DNA of 64,000 nucleotides from Macrobrachium rosenbergii (GCF_040412425.1 NC_089784.1:36985570-37049569); one strand, 5' to 3'; shown: positions 36,454 through 49,947, numbered from the stretch's first letter. Notes: generated by a model from the letters alone, not told the origin. Made by a program: numbers and translations.

Positions 36454-38130
36454 AAGTAAGATAGCAAAAACAACAGTTAAAGAATAGTTATTATTCGAGC
36501 TGAAGTCCGATATCTCTGAATAACACTAAAGTAAGAGGCCTTTACTAGAAAAATTATGATGAAAAATAACTTCAGTTTTCTTGTGCGTTAAAGTCAAGAG
36601 CAATAATTCTCTTAGTCATTTTGAGGAATAACAGCTCTTTGAGGATTTTGGAAGGTTTGCAGTTCCATAGAGAAGTACGGGGTAAAGTTCGCGAGGATAA
36701 AACGAAATGTTCATTTGCAGATGCAATTTATTTCCAGGTACCAAAGAATTATGTTTAAAAGGAGTCATGAAAAATAGTAAACCTCATAAAAGCAAGCAGA
36801 AAGGGAATGGAAAATCGTTCAGGGGCCCAATAAATTTTACAACTTTTAACAAAATTGAGGATATAAAGTTGAAATTGTCACAGGAAAAGATATCTCCGTC
36901 GTTTTAAATGTTTGGAATTTTATGTATATTACCTATGCAGACTTTGGCAGGTTTGAGATAACCTAAATATGACTGAAGACATTAATATCCCCAGAAAACA
37001 TTACGCAGAACATATATCATAAATATCAGTAACTGAATTTAACACAAAACCTTGCAGTTTATTTAAGTATAGATATATAACATACCAGTATCATGAAAAT
37101 TAAAATATGCAAATAAATTCTTTATACTGTAAGGGCCTCAAGTTTTTCGTATATCATAACTCGTACAACTACAAGGATATCGTTCCAGTAGATTATATAT
37201 AGCGTTGAAATTTACAGATAACACGCACAGAGAAGGAAAAAAATAGCAAAAACTCTTGCAAATGTGTAAAGGTACGAAGTCCAAAATCTATTATTAAAAC
37301 GTGGGAATGTCGATTGACATAAAATTTGTGTTCATTTGCTTATGCAATCAAGTATTAAGGAAACGATTCAATGGAATAAGAAGTGTAGCAGCAGGAAACT
37401 GGACAGATGTTGATAGAAAATGAATCGCTACTGTATGCCTTTATCATCAAGTGAATTCGCCATGTACATATGGCTTATACTCAGGAATCTGACTTCACTT
37501 TCCTCCGAAATCAACATTCGCATTCGACACTTCTGATGGTGTGCTATGCAGATATGATGACAATTTTTCGAAGAGAATACTTCCAGAGAAAAGAAGCAAA
37601 CATGAAAGCGAATTAAAGAGGATTTGTATCATACGGTTGGAACGAATGCTAGGTATAAACTGAAGTTCATAAAATTTGATGAAAGATCTACATTTCACAC
37701 GAATGGCTGAATTACCTGCCCAATAATATGTGAAAAGTACCATGTGCAATTAGTAGAAATCTGGGGAGACCTATGTCACTAAACCCTGAAAAAGTGTTGG
37801 TAACTCAGTTTACCATAAAACATATAAGGGAAAGACCATAAACTATATAAGTTGAGAACAAAAAGCCCCTTCCCATAATTCACAACTAACAAAAAGCCCT
37901 TCTCAGAATTCACAACTGTCTTATGAAAAAAAAAAACAAAAGCCAAAGATCATTAAAAGGGTCACAAAAACGAAAAGTTTAGGTAAATACGACGAAGAAT
38001 ATAAATTTCCACATTTTTCGTGGACCGTCGGTAACTTAAAATTAAAAAAGAGTACTGAAGGAGTTTGGCAAATGAAGGAAACAGTCAAAGTTCCAATGAA
38101 GTGTAAAAGCAGAACAAGAAGTCTTGCATA

Positions 38131-38132
<2 letters not shown>
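36454..38132. other. AT-rich sequence, one 31-bp direct repeat
   Basis: The unit AAAAAGCCC-TTC-CA-AATT plus CACAACT occurs twice at about 37860-37918. Open frames up to 84 codons carry no recognised domain. Confidence 0.5.

Positions 38133-38133
<1 letters not shown>

Positions 38134-38200
<67 letters not shown>
38134..38200. repeat. (GA)33 microsatellite
   Basis: Perfect GA run. Confidence 0.98.
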
Positions 38201-38203
<3 letters not shown>

Positions 38204-39763
38204 TTCCTACGGTCAATGAAAAAAGATTAAAACTGCCATCGATGTCGAAAGAAAGCCCAAAGTTCTCGCAGAAAGCCTGCAACATTTATAGGCCTATAGA
38301 CAGGAAGGTTTATTATTTATTTCTGGTGACATTACACAGCCTGCATTGCTTTATATCCTGTCTTTTCATTTCCATTTTCTTGGTAACATCTGTGGTTGTT
38401 GAAATCGAAAAGTTCCAGCTGTGCTACAGAAGTCTTATGATCTCATTCTTTACATTCTATTTTTAGCTCTAACAAAGTTCATCCTCAATGATGTCTGTTA
38501 TGCATCCTAATCGTGGTTCATCTCAGTTCAGAATTCTTTTCTGTGTTTATGTACTAAACTACATTAACACTTTCAACACCACCCAAAGATAACAGCCAAG
38601 CAGATAATAACGAGGTCTATTGTGGATTAAAAACTGGTTACTGACATTTTCATACAAGGAGGTAACAATTCAAAACGATGTTTCTTCCACATATATTATA
38701 GCTTTTTATGAAATTAAACTACCATGAAGAAATGGTCCTTTGAAATTTCTTTTTTGTGATATTAACTTGTGCCTGATATGCAATGATAAACACCTTAAAA
38801 TACAACACGAATCAGAACATGATATATGTAAAGTAGCCGTTGATATTGTGAAAGTTCTCAACCTTCATTTGGCAGTGGATGATTCTTTTTATTTAATTTT
38901 TCGTTTATCTCTATAGCCACCACCTATTTGGGAACTGATTTTTGAACCAGGGACCTACATTCAGAATTGATCGCTTATGCATCGACAGACAATATCCAGA
39001 TTATTTATAAACCGTCTTAGAAAATATTGCCTATTTTGCATGAATAGTAAAAGGAATATATTACTTGGAACGTGACTTCTTTGAAGGAAATCACGGACAT
39101 TCCTTCTTCTCCTCGTGTGAGAGCCTCAGGCCCATGCACAAAAAATGTTCAATCTTGTGGAAAACTAAGATTTGTACTTCGTTCGCATGAGTGAAGGAAA
39201 GTTTTCGAATGAAATTAAAAGAGAAATATTCGGCAACTACATCTTTAAAGTTTCGCAATGATTCTGCAAACTGAAACGCAAAAGATTTTAGGGAAATCCT
39301 ACACGAATATTTGACGACACTCAAGCAAAGGAAATTTATGTCAGGATTCTTCAGTCTTTCACATCTTCAACGGGGGTAGGGCACACTGTTTTACCTGCAA
39401 GGAGTAACATTCTGAATAGAATGGAAATAAACAATGAACAGAGAAAGAGAAGGAGAGGTGCAGCAATTAATAAACATGGCAATACACCTGGAAACAATAC
39501 TGGAAAGGCAAAAACTGTGGCAGAGATTTCATCATGAGAAATTACAAATAAGATTTGTTAACGGGTAATTCCTTCCAAAGGATTGCGAAAAAATAAAGCT
39601 TTACAACTCACAGCATCAGTTTCTGACCTTACAAGTAAAGTTTTTCAGCCCCGCAGAAACAAATGATGTAGATGGCAATGACCATGGAATCCTCTGCACC
39701 ATCCAGATTTCAAAATACATTTTATTTTCTCTATCCATCAAGATAAAATTTTTTCCGACAAAA

Positions 39764-39767
<4 letters not shown>
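38201..39767. other. AT-rich sequence, no gene recognised
   Basis: Short frames (up to 77 codons) without domains. No shared repeats seen. Confidence 0.5.

Positions 39768-39824
<57 letters not shown>
39768..39824. repeat. (GA)28 microsatellite
   Basis: Perfect GA run. Confidence 0.98.
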
Positions 39825-39826
<2 letters not shown>

Positions 39827-40298
39827 CTCCCAGAAAAGAGGTAAGTGCTACACCAGTGACACAAATGATAGCAAAAATAGCCAACATTCTTTTGTTACCA
39901 AGAAGTGCCGCTTTTCACGCACGCGTTTCAAACCTGTAATGAAGGCAATCAAGGCGAGGAACGGGGGTGGGGGGGGAGATGGAAGGAGGAAGGGGGCGAG
40001 GCTGAGAGTGAGGGGTATATAACCCCCCTGTAGCTGTGGGGAGGACGTGAATCGGGGCCAGACAGCAGTAACTGCTTTCTTGTAAGGCTTGGGGTGGGAG
40101 GGCGGCTTACTACCCATGTCCAATTCTGCTGTTCTCAATAAAAAAAAAAAAAAAAATATTCTGGTGGGCGTGACCATGGTAGTGTCATCTTCATCCTTCA
40201 GTCTTTTAGTGGGTTTTTGTAAGTTTGGTGTATTTTTTTTTTAGTATAGCTTCAAAGCCATATAACTATGTTTTTACAATCTTATCATTACCTCCATT
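39825..40298. other. Locally GC- and G-rich sequence, no gene recognised
   Basis: A G-rich stretch (39960-40020, runs of 4-8 G) and an A-run (40140-40156) stand out. A 109-codon minus-strand frame spans them, with poly-Phe and poly-Pro parts and no recognised domain. Confidence 0.45.
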
Positions 40299-40300
40299 TG

Positions 40301-40337
40301 CACACACACACACACACATATATCTATCTATCTATTT

Positions 40338-40412
<75 letters not shown>
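40301..40412. repeat. Compound (CA)n(TATC)n(TA)n microsatellite
   Basis: CA 40301-40318, a few TATC units, then TA 40340-40412. Confidence 0.97.
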
Positions 40413-40414
<2 letters not shown>

Positions 40415-40419
40415 AATTC

Positions 40420-40820
40420 TTCTCATGTAAGGAGAATAATTGAGAGCGCAAGAATAGGGCTCCAGATGGTTTGATCATGAAGAAAAGATAGAGAACGATT
40501 GTTTGGTAAAGAGAGTGTAATTCAGAAATGTGAATAAACGTGGAAAAGAGGGAATACCAAGGAAGTGTTAGAGAGACGGCGTGAAGGAGGCACAGAAAAG
40601 GAAAGGACTTAATAACTAGGAAGTAAAAGACTGAGTGCAAAATAAGGTGAACGGCCAATTGCGCGTAAAATGACCAGACAGCAGTACTGAGGAGCAGTCC
40701 GCACAGACGTATGTGAAGTTTTATGCCGATGGAGTTTACCCATGATTTAGCAATTAAACACTGCATTTGGCTGTGGCGTCGAGTCGTCTTTCCCTGGAGC
40801 CACCTCTTGTTAGGATTAGC

Positions 40821-40826
<6 letters not shown>
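40420..40826 (+). pseudogene. LINE 3' end: C-terminal tail plus 3'UTR
   Basis: Frameshifted + strand pieces near 40505-40615 read [20 protein letters not shown] and similar. These resemble the common ending LVKRVYxxEVNGxRGRGRPRxxWxDGVKEALxxRGL. The following UTR has AAGTTTTATGCCGATGGAGT and TTTCCCTGGAGCCAC, both found in order in the LINE 3' end near 63.1-63.3 kb. The element stops directly at a (TA)n tract (40827). It is 5'-truncated and non-functional. Confidence 0.65.
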
Positions 40827-40901
<75 letters not shown>

Positions 40902-40939
40902 CATACATACATACAGGTGCATTAATATATATGTATGTG

Positions 40940-41032
<93 letters not shown>
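40827..41032. repeat. (TA)n microsatellite with a central GTATATATACATACATACA interruption
   Basis: Two TA runs (40827-40890 and about 40946-41031) are separated by ACATAC and TGTATGTGTATA units. The tract joins the LINE 3' end to the palindrome that follows. Confidence 0.97.
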
Positions 41033-41033
<1 letters not shown>

Positions 41034-41366
41034 CAGAAAACTACAAACGTCCTTTAATATCAATTCACTCTACCTCCGGAAATAATATATTTTCATATAT
41101 GTTACCGAAGGGGAATTTTTAAGTTGATAATAAGTCCACCGTCCCGTGGGATCGAACCAGCGACGGACGAGGAATCAGGACTACAGTGACGCACTAACGA
41201 AATCGGCCACGAGAGTGCGTCACTGTATCCTGATTCCTCGTCCGTCGCTGGTTCGATCCCACGGGACGGTGGACTTATTATCAACTTAAAATTCCCCTTC
41301 GGTAACATATATATATTATTTCCGAGGTATTGGATATTAAAGGACGTTTGTAGCTTTTTCTGATTG
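41033..41366. mobile_element. Approximately 330-bp palindrome of a foldback SINE-like element
   Basis: Left arm 41035-41195 and right arm 41215-41366 are near-perfect reverse complements. The right arm contains GGTTCGATCCCACGGGACGG, a tRNA B-box-like string, and GAAATTCCCCTTCGGT-type text related to the elements at 50.66-50.88 and 61.69-61.80 kb. The outer parts read GGATATTAAAGGACGTTTGT and its complement. The roughly 20-nt loop holds AACGAAATCGGCCACGAGA. The protein-like frame on the minus strand (SRGIEPATD...) is a by-product. Best explained as two copies of one tRNA-derived element joined head to head. Confidence 0.85.
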
Positions 41367-41397
41367 TATATGAATCACGGTGATGTGATAAATAGTC

Positions 41398-41398
<1 letters not shown>

Positions 41399-41450
<52 letters not shown>
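41399..41450. repeat. (TA)25 microsatellite
   Basis: Pure TA run between two palindromes. Confidence 0.97.
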
Positions 41451-42050
<600 letters not shown>

Positions 42051-42539
42051 CGTCAACAATAGTAATAATGACTCATGAGGTAAGGTACCAGGTATTTTAA
42101 GCGCCGCTACCAAGTGCCGTAATAAAAAAAAAGGCAAACCTGAAATTAGTTCTGTCTGTGTCCACAGTTTACCTGCCGCAGCACTGCAAAGTCAAGAGTG
42201 ACAAGAGGTGAATTATTCAGTGGGTGGAGGAGAATGGCCCTGAAGAGGTATCAATGCTGAAGGAGTTGAAGGAAGATTATCCAAATTTTAAAACAGTTTT
42301 CATTTGACTTTGGTTTCCTTTCGTAGATAATGATGAGATGAAAGTTTGAGGAGCGGTGTTTAAAATCGTAATTACTATTAACGACGTTTAAACCAAAATG
42401 ATGATTTAATTTTTTTCCTGAACCTACAGATGAGAAACATTTCAATTACTACTAAACCAGAGAAACTTGTTTTAGTAAAAAAACTGCTTTGAAAAAATTA
42501 TTACAACAAAATGAATAAAATATACTCTCAATAGAATAC

Positions 42540-42540
<1 letters not shown>
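42051..42540. other. Sequence with a 31-codon coding-like frame, nothing recognised
   Basis: A frame at about 42214-42306 reads WVEENGPEEVSMLKELKEDY and continues a few residues to a stop. Its composition is protein-like, but it has no start context or recognised family. Confidence 0.35.
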
Positions 42541-42605
<65 letters not shown>

Positions 42606-42625
42606 TCATATATATACATATAATA

Positions 42626-42716
<91 letters not shown>
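42541..42716. repeat. Two (TA)n runs around a short palindromic spacer
   Basis: TA runs 42541-42602 and about 42632-42716 flank TGCACTCATATATATACATA and TAATATGTGCA, which pair TGCAC with GTGCA. Confidence 0.96.
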
Positions 42717-42717
<1 letters not shown>

Positions 42718-45700
42718 TGAGAGAGCAATTGAACAGTTTGTGATGTATGATGAAATGGAAGCTAAAAACGGAATAAACTTCAACACAACTCAATTAAAAG
42801 GAAACGTGTAGCACGACTACAAGCTCCAATAGACTTAACGGATGCATATGGACCTAGTAATATAAACGACAGAAGCTAAAGTTGAAGATGTGATTTTTAT
42901 TAGTAGAAAGTCAGTCGGTAATTTGAGGAACAGGTGCTTAGGAATCAAGAATAGATCAAGTTAGCATAAACACTTGGTATTTTGTCAGTCATTAATTTAA
43001 AGAACAGAGCTACGGAAAAACTAAATTTCTTCAGTTCAGAATCATGCGATAAAAAGTGTTGAATAAAATAAACAAAATTTGATCATTATAGAAACAATGG
43101 GAAACTTGTAGAAACTAAAGTTAAGGAATGAATATAATGAGGAAACAATATCTTGCTAACATATAAACAGGATAAAAAGCACATTACTCTGATGGGCACA
43201 AGAGCACGCAGACAAAGTATTGCTGGTCTATATTGTGACATTAAGAGTATGCAATCGGCCTGTTTATTTGATTTCATTAATGCTCTGCAAAATAAGTGGA
43301 TTATTTTATCTCCTCTTGTTCGATACTTTGATGGACAACTGATTATTCGTCACTTCGAGTTCCTTTATGCGTATAAACTGACGCACTTTCGATATACAAA
43401 GCAATCTTGCAATTTCCTATTCTATTCTGATGGTAAAGGGTTCTAAAAAAATCGTTAACGTAACAGATGCAGGATTGTAAAGACATTATTAACCGATATT
43501 TCTTTCTATTTAACCTTAATTTGAAAATGCCTCCGAGTGAAAATATTCAAGCACATAGGTATCAGCGTCGTGACTGTTCATTGGCTTTTAAACAGGCTAT
43601 CTTCATTATTGTGCTAACAGCACAATAATGGTTCTATAGAAAATATCTGTATTAAGTTTAATTGATCGATTTGTGTGAATTGGCGGCACAACTGAGTCAG
43701 TCGACGCCAATTAAAGAGACAAAATAGAATTTTTTTTAAATCAGCTTCTTTAAAGCTAGGTAAAGAAGCAATCTAATTTGCTTCTTGACCCAGCCCAGGC
43801 CTGGGAAACCAAGGGAAATAAATGACAGATTAACTGACTGATTTCGTGCATAAAGCTGGTGTCACAACTCAAGGTCATCATCCACAATAAGACAAAGAAG
43901 TGAGGATTACAGACCACCGCCCCACACCATGGATAGGAGGCTGTAAAAGTCAAGGAAAACAAAAGTAGAGAGAAAATTCTGAAGCTATGCATGTGGTCAC
44001 GAAAAAGAGGTCTAACCTTTAAACTAATACTAACGGCCGGTCCCTGTGCAGAGGGACTGGTTCTGTTCTAACTCACTAAGGCTCAGTTCATGATGGGTAG
44101 CTAATGACAAAGATTTCCAATTATGAATATCCTTCAAAATCCGAGCCTAGACAGTAGGTTTATCAACAAACATTACAAACATGTTTTTCTATTTGTTTAT
44201 TCATTTTTATTTACTATTCATTTATTATAACTATTTTCTTTTATATTCTATTCTATCGCCATCACACTGTGATCCGTGGAAGTTTGCTACGCATGTTACG
44301 TCCTTTTATGTTTGTTCAGACGTTTATTTGCACGATTCGAAAACGGTTAAATGTAACAAGGAGGAGAAGAAGTACCAATAAAGGAAAAATAAATGTTGCC
44401 TAAAGATGGCGTTACGACGGTGAATCATACATGAAATATGCATGAAGAACACAGAAGATAAGAATCCTTTGAGGCGAGAGGATTATGAAAGACGATCCTT
44501 TGAGTTGAAAGAGTTGAGTAAAGGTTCTCGGCTCAACTTGATAACGCTCCTTTGAGATCTCTGACAGGCGTCTTCTTAAGAAATGATAATTGTAAAGTCT
44601 CCGAGACATCAGAGGAAGAAACGGAACGTTTGAAAATCGCACCCCCCAAAAAAAAAAAAAAAAAAAAAAACTTGTGATCTTCAATAAATTAATATTTCAT
44701 GGGGAGTGATTACAACATTCTTGTTCTTTTTTTCCTCGAGTGAATTCCCGCGAAGATGGATTCCCTGGAATGGATGATGACAGAAACGGGAGATAGAAGA
44801 GAAGCGGGATGGGGGGTTGTGGGACGGTGTTCTGGGAAGAGGAAAGACGAGTGCAGGGCGCAAAGGACAGAATGAAATAGAGTGTGAAGTGATAAGAGAT
44901 GGAAAAATAGAAGATTCTTGTGAAGACAGATTCCTTGGGACGGATGGAGAAAAGGTCAAGAGGGGCCCCCCATTGGGAGTAGGGTGAAGAGTCGGGGTAG
45001 GGAGAATTCCATGGAATGGATGTAATGTGATGAGAGGAAATGGAGAAAGAGAGACTAATTCAATACGGCCAATCAGGCCAAAGAAAATTGGTTAAATTGA
45101 TGGACTTGAAGTATTTTCCTTTTCTGCCTTTGTTTGTCCGTCCGTAAGTCTGTCTGTGTGTCTGTCAATTGGGTGAAGTGAGTGATTCCCTATTGGAAAA
45201 ATGAGAGCGGAGTCAGCAAGAGATCCTGTGATTCCGATGTCCGCCAATATCGATAATTGGACTGGGAATTGCGACGTACCGGCCGAAAGAACTTCCAGAT
45301 CGATTTCACTCTTGCTGCTGGAAGGACAAGGAACGATTTTATGAAAAGACGTCTTCAGAATTTATGTATACAATATGTAAAAGAGGCTTCCAATAAGAAC
45401 ACTTAAAAGTTTTGTATATATATATATATGAAGGAAGATTTTTTTCAATGTATTTGGCCAGAAATCGTAACTTATTCAAAAGACTTCTGTCATGGGCATT
45501 TTAATAATTATTATGATGCCAGTAAAGTAAAGTCTAAGATTATTTCCATATATGCGATACTTATGCAAGTATATATACAATATACTGTATAAGCCAAGAT
45601 TTAGACCAGGCGTAGGTTTCAAAGTCACATACACAGTAAATGAATTATGCAATTCCTGTCTCAAACATTGTGAAAAAATGTTCCCTACAGAAATATTGTC

Positions 45701-45940
45701 TGGAACCATATAAAATGGACTAGTTCTTGAACAGCGACTTTTTCAAACACATACACGTACACACATACACACACACAATTATATATACAGTATATAAATA
45801 ACTCACTTTTATCATTTCTATGTACCACAACAGATCAAAGGCCTTTTCATCTTCTCAATTTTCTGATAATTTTTAAAAACGTTTTACACTGACAGCCGTG
45901 AAATCTGAAAAGTATTAAATGAGGAAATTGTCTCTCTCAG
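42717..45940. other. 3.2 kb of AT-rich sequence, no gene recognised
   Basis: The clearest structures are a 27-bp hairpin (43604-43630, CATTATTGTGC / GCACAATAATG, 5-nt loop), an A-run (44645-44670) and a purine-rich stretch. The last holds three loose copies of GATTCC-TGG-A-GGATG (about 44758, 44929 and 45004). A 97-codon + frame (43153-43446) is not low complexity but matches nothing I know. Confidence 0.5.
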
Positions 45941-46010
45941 GTGGGGTTCGACCCTACGTTACATACACGAGTGTGATTAATGCTTCGACCATTATATACC
46001 AAAAATAAAG
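45920..46010. mobile_element. Short tRNA-like fragment with a B-box-like motif
   Basis: GTGGGGTTCGACCCTAC at about 45939-45956 matches the B box on both strands. On the minus strand it is preceded by ATGGTCGAAGCATTAATCAC. No A box with correct spacing was confirmed and no copy lies elsewhere in the window. Confidence 0.3.
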
Positions 46011-46262
46011 AAGTAGAAAGCTGAAACTAAGAGTAACAAAAAATTTAGTGTCTTCTTCACTGCACTGGAAATAATCATACTAGAGAATAATTCAAACACG
46101 ATAGTAACATCAAAGAGAAAAATGGTAAGAAAATAAAAAATCGCAGGTATTTTTACTAACAGACGAAATATATATTCATTACTTTACTATTATCATTACT
46201 TTTATCAATTATAATTGATTTGACTTCATATGTGATGTACCACAGAGCAGCATATCCATATG

Positions 46263-46265
<3 letters not shown>

Positions 46266-46336
<71 letters not shown>
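46266..46336. repeat. (GA)35 microsatellite
   Basis: Perfect GA run. Confidence 0.98.
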
Positions 46337-46339
<3 letters not shown>

Positions 46340-46753
46340 TGCAAGTCGAAGAGAAAAGAGGTATATGCAGTACCTGTGCAAATGCCAATAAAACAATTAG
46401 GTTCTTGTAAACTTAGGGTTGTCTGCAACTTCACCATGATAAATTCCCTTTGACCTGACCTTTCCAACTTCTAACGACGTAAATAAGCCATGTTATACAG
46501 CGAACATGGAAAACCTTCCAATAATTAAAACAAAATTCATGAGTACATTACGGTCACGTTGACAGCGAAGCTACTCAAATACCAAAGGTTATCAAACAGG
46601 TTGAGCTTGTAAATGTATAATTACTTTTCCCTGAGTTCTCCAAACGTTATGTAATAAATTAAAATTACCGAAGAAGGAAGTTAAGGAATATTTAAAGAGT
46701 TGCGCTAATGCCGCTGTGTTTGAGGCCTTCTGTGGTATGAGATTATTAATATA
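46337..46753. other. Sequence without recognised features
   Basis: AT-rich, short frames only. Confidence 0.5.
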
Positions 46754-46816
46754 CTAGCCGACCAACCCGGCGCTTCCCGGGAAAACTCTGAATGACTCAA
46801 TGTGTAGGGGGAGGAA
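46754..46816. mobile_element. Short terminal fragment of a dispersed repeat
   Basis: ACTAGCCGACCAACCCGGCG followed by CTTCCCGGGAAAACTCTGAA is GC-rich against AT-rich flanks. It resembles the inverted left edge of the element at 12150-12475. It is interrupted at its right by the SINE copy. Confidence 0.45.
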
Positions 46817-47095
46817 GTTAAGTATACCTTAGTTTAACCAGACCACTAAGCTGATTAACAGCTCTCCTAGGGCTGGCCTGAATAATTAGATTTATTTTAC
46901 GTGGCTAAGAACCAACTGGTTACCTAGCAACAGGACCTACAGCTTACTGTGGAATCTGAACCGCATAATAACGAGAAATGAATTCCTATCACCAGAAATA
47001 AATTTCTCTAATTCTTCATTGGCCGGTCGGAGAATCGAACGCGGGCCCAGCAGAGCTAGCCGAGAACGATACCAACCCGTCCAATGAGGAACTGA
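46817..47095 (-). mobile_element. tRNA-derived SINE, copy 4
   Basis: Full-length minus-strand copy. The right-hand head (CCTCATTGGACGGGTTGGTA, then CCGCGTTCGATTCTCCGACC as the B box) is followed by the conserved body and ends at AAGGTATACTTAACTT. The GGTTCGATTC-like B box is better preserved than in the other copies. Confidence 0.85.
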
Positions 47096-47255
47096 GGGAA
47101 AAAGGAAAGGGAAAGGGAACGGGGAGGGAAGAGGGAAGGGGGAGGTGGAAGGGATAGGGGAGGGAGAAGGAAAAAGGAGAGGGGTTTGTCCGACTGACAT
47201 TTCCACTTTTTTCATGCGAATGTTCACCCTTTGAACAGATGTGTGTGAACTGACA
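47096..47255. other. Purine-rich spacer between SINE and minisatellite
   Basis: Irregular GGGAAAGGGA-type units (47100-47185). Overlapping minus-strand frames (90-107 codons) are Pro/Phe/Ser low complexity. Confidence 0.6.
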
Positions 47256-47258
47256 AAC

Positions 47259-48711
47259 ATTACTTTGGTGACTGCCCCTTTTATTCATATATTACTGTTC
47301 TGTCTGTCCCTTTTATCCTAGCATTACCGTCGTGACTGTCCCTTTTATTCATATATTACTGTTCTGTCTGTCCCTTTTATCCTAGCATTACCGTCGTGAC
47401 TGTCCCTTTTATCCACGTATTACTATACTGTCTGTCCCTTTAGTCCAGTTCTTACTGTGACGAATGTCCCTTTTATCCAGAAATTACTGTCGTGACTGTC
47501 CCATTTATCCATGTATTACTGTTCTGTCTGTCCTTTCTATCTAGGTATTACTGTAGTGACTGTCCCTATTATCCAGGTATTAGTATGATGACTGTCCCTT
47601 TTATCTAAGTATTAATGTGGTGACTGTCCCTTTTATCCATGTGTCACTGTACTGTGTAACACCTTTAAACAGGTATTACTGTACTGCCTGTCACCTTTAA
47701 CTAGGCATTACTGCACTGTCTGCCCCATTTATCCAGATATTACTGTGGTGACTGTCCCTTTTATCCAGATATTACTATGCTGTCTGTCACCTTTAACTAG
47801 TTGTTACTGTTCTGTCTATCCCTTTTATCCAAATATTACTGTTCTGTATGTCACTGCTATCCAGGCATTACTGTGGTGTCTGTCCTTTTTATCCAGGTAT
47901 TGCTGTGGTGATTGTCCCTTTTATCCAGGTATTATGGTGGTGACTGTCTCTTTTATCCAGGTATTACTGTACTTTCTGTCACCTTTAACCAGGTATTACT
48001 GTTCTGTCTGTCCCTTTTATACAGGTGTTACTGTGATGACTGTCCCATTTATCCAGATATTACTGTTCTGTCTGTCCCTTCTATCCAGGTATTACTGTGG
48101 TGTCTGCCCCTTTTATCCAGGTATTACTGTGGTGCCTGTCCTTTTTATCCAGGTATTATTGTGGTGACTGTCCCTTTTATCCAGAAATTACTGTGGCGAC
48201 TGTCCCTTTTATCCAGGTGTTACTATGCTGTCTGTCCCCTTTAAACAGGTATTACTGTGCTGTCTGTCCCTTTTATCCATTTATTATTATGGTGACTGTC
48301 CCTTTTATCCAGGTATTACTGTGGTGACTGTCCCTTTTATCCAGGTATTACTGTGCCAACTGTCACCTTTAAACAGGTATTACTGTTCTGTCTGACCATT
48401 TTATCCAGATATTACTGTGGTGACTGTCCCATTTATGCAGGTACTACTATGGTGACTGTCCTTTTCATCCAGGTATCACTGTGGTGACGCTCTATTTTAT
48501 CCATATATTATCATGGTGACTGTTCTTTTATCCAGTTATTACTGTACAGTCTGTCACCTTTAACCAGGTGTTATTGTGATGTCTATCCCTTTTCTCCAGG
48601 TATTACTGTGGTGACTGTCCCTTATATGCAGACATTACTGTGGTGACTGTCCATTTTATCCAGATATTACTGTGCTGTCTGTCTCTTTTATCCAGGTATT
48701 ACTGTGGTGAC
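47259..48711 (+). repeat. 32-bp minisatellite, about 45 units
   Basis: Consensus ATTACTGTGGTGACTGTCCC plus TTTTATCCAGGT, 32 bp. Two unit classes alternate irregularly: one with GGTGACTGTCCCTTTTATCC and one with CTGTCTGTCACCTTTAA(C/A)C. The first part contains an exact 64-bp (two-unit) duplication (about 47285-47412), so the array has changed recently. Because 32 is not a multiple of 3, each frame reads through three subframes, giving a 32-residue period. The 140-, 110- and 76-codon frames here are such translations. No function is claimed. Confidence 0.97.
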
Positions 48712-49945
48712 CGAAAAGCATTTTCAATAATGTATTTCTATATGGTCTCGAGTACATGAAATGAAGTATGATAAACCGTAGAGTTTATTTACCACACAAG
48801 TTACAAAGGGAAGGGGGATGGGGAAGGGAATGAGAGGGGGGTACGGGGTTGAAACAAAGTTATATACATACATGCAAGCAAATATACTAGCATACAAACA
48901 TTTACTTTTATATATAAGCTATACATACGTACATATATATGTTAACGGCCCAGGTTCGGAAGGGCCATCTTTTATTGGTGTATCTGTTTTAAGAACAGAA
49001 TCAATCATATTACTTCATTAAGATGTCTGTGGTAGCCGTGGCACTTCCTTGGGTCAGTAAATCCCTTCTCCTTTATCAAACTTCTCTCACTAAACCTATC
49101 TTTACACAAAGGCCTACTGAAATGAGACACTGATATACAAAACTAGGCTTTATTGACAAATCTAACGAAAGTGATTCAGCAAAAGCTCCGGTCATGAAAT
49201 GGTGTGATGCACACCCCCTATCAATGGAAAACATAACTAGAGGAAATACTGTTTCACAAACAAGACTAAGTCATTACTCTATGCCAAGCAATACTAGCCA
49301 GTAACACCCTGATCATCAAGCAAAGTAATAAGGCCATAAAGACCACAATAAATGTCATATCGTATGTAAGAGTAAAATATTCGCCCTCCCAGGACGATGT
49401 TCGATTCCTCTTGGAAGAAACATTTCATTATTTTAAACCTGGAATGTTGTTCATACATACACGTTCAAACAGAAAAATGTCTAATGGAGCATAAAATGGG
49501 AAAATACATTATGCAGACATCGCTCAGGTTCACTGCTTCAAAACCGGGGGTTTTCCTTCTAAAGTCTCGAAAAGATATAAATGTCACTGTGCAATTTTAC
49601 TCACTTTACTATGGCCGTAAATAATGTATCTTCAAAGTGGCGATCTTATCACACTACCACTGACCAAATAGACCCAGATATTTTACTGCAATTCACTCGC
49701 AAGAGTCCATCCCCCGGATAATATACCGTGGGAGATCGCATACACACACGCACATGCCCCAGCCCCACCGGAACCTGGGCACTTCCGGCGCATCGGTTCA
49801 ATGTTCTATCATGCAGTTTCTATGTGCTCGGACCATGATCAAATAGTTCTCCGCATCCGACTGAGCAAATTCCAATGTCAGCACAAATGCACCTGCTGCG
49901 AAGAATCACTGACAGGTCATCACACAGTTCTCCTGTTGTCCAAAG
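48712..49945. other. Sequence without recognised gene
   Basis: Short frames (up to 75 codons). The 161-codon + frame starting at 49801 ends in an Ile-Tyr SSR translation. Its first 50 residues are Cys-rich (QHKCTCCEE), but no domain is recognised. Confidence 0.45.
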
Positions 49946-49947
49946 AC

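Noticed and set aside
39960..40020. CpG-island promoter
   Set aside because: The stretch is G-rich rather than CpG-rich, and no gene start lies nearby.
40413..41063. 216-codon minus-strand frame, the longest in the window
   Set aside because: Mostly Ile-Tyr from TA tracts. The rest is antisense to a + strand LINE 3' end, and no domain is visible.
41102..41308. 68-codon frame reading SRGIEPATDEESGYSDA
   Set aside because: It spans the centre of the 41.03-41.37 kb palindrome and reads the tRNA-like B box. Such peptides are typical spurious products of SINE sequence.
43153..43446. 97-codon + frame as a host exon
   Set aside because: Composition is normal but no domain, splice site or homology could be supported; length is not improbable across 64 kb of six frames.
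43604..43630. Bacterial-type terminator
   Set aside because: The 11-bp stem lacks a following T run and the context is eukaryotic; recorded only as a hairpin.
47745..48327. Repetitive Cys/Pro-rich proteins of 76-140 codons
   Set aside because: Three-subframe translation of the 32-bp minisatellite. All frames are similarly open, and no start or expression evidence exists.
47259..48711. CRISPR-like array
   Set aside because: Units are directly abutting and contain no unique spacers; the context is a eukaryotic repeat region.
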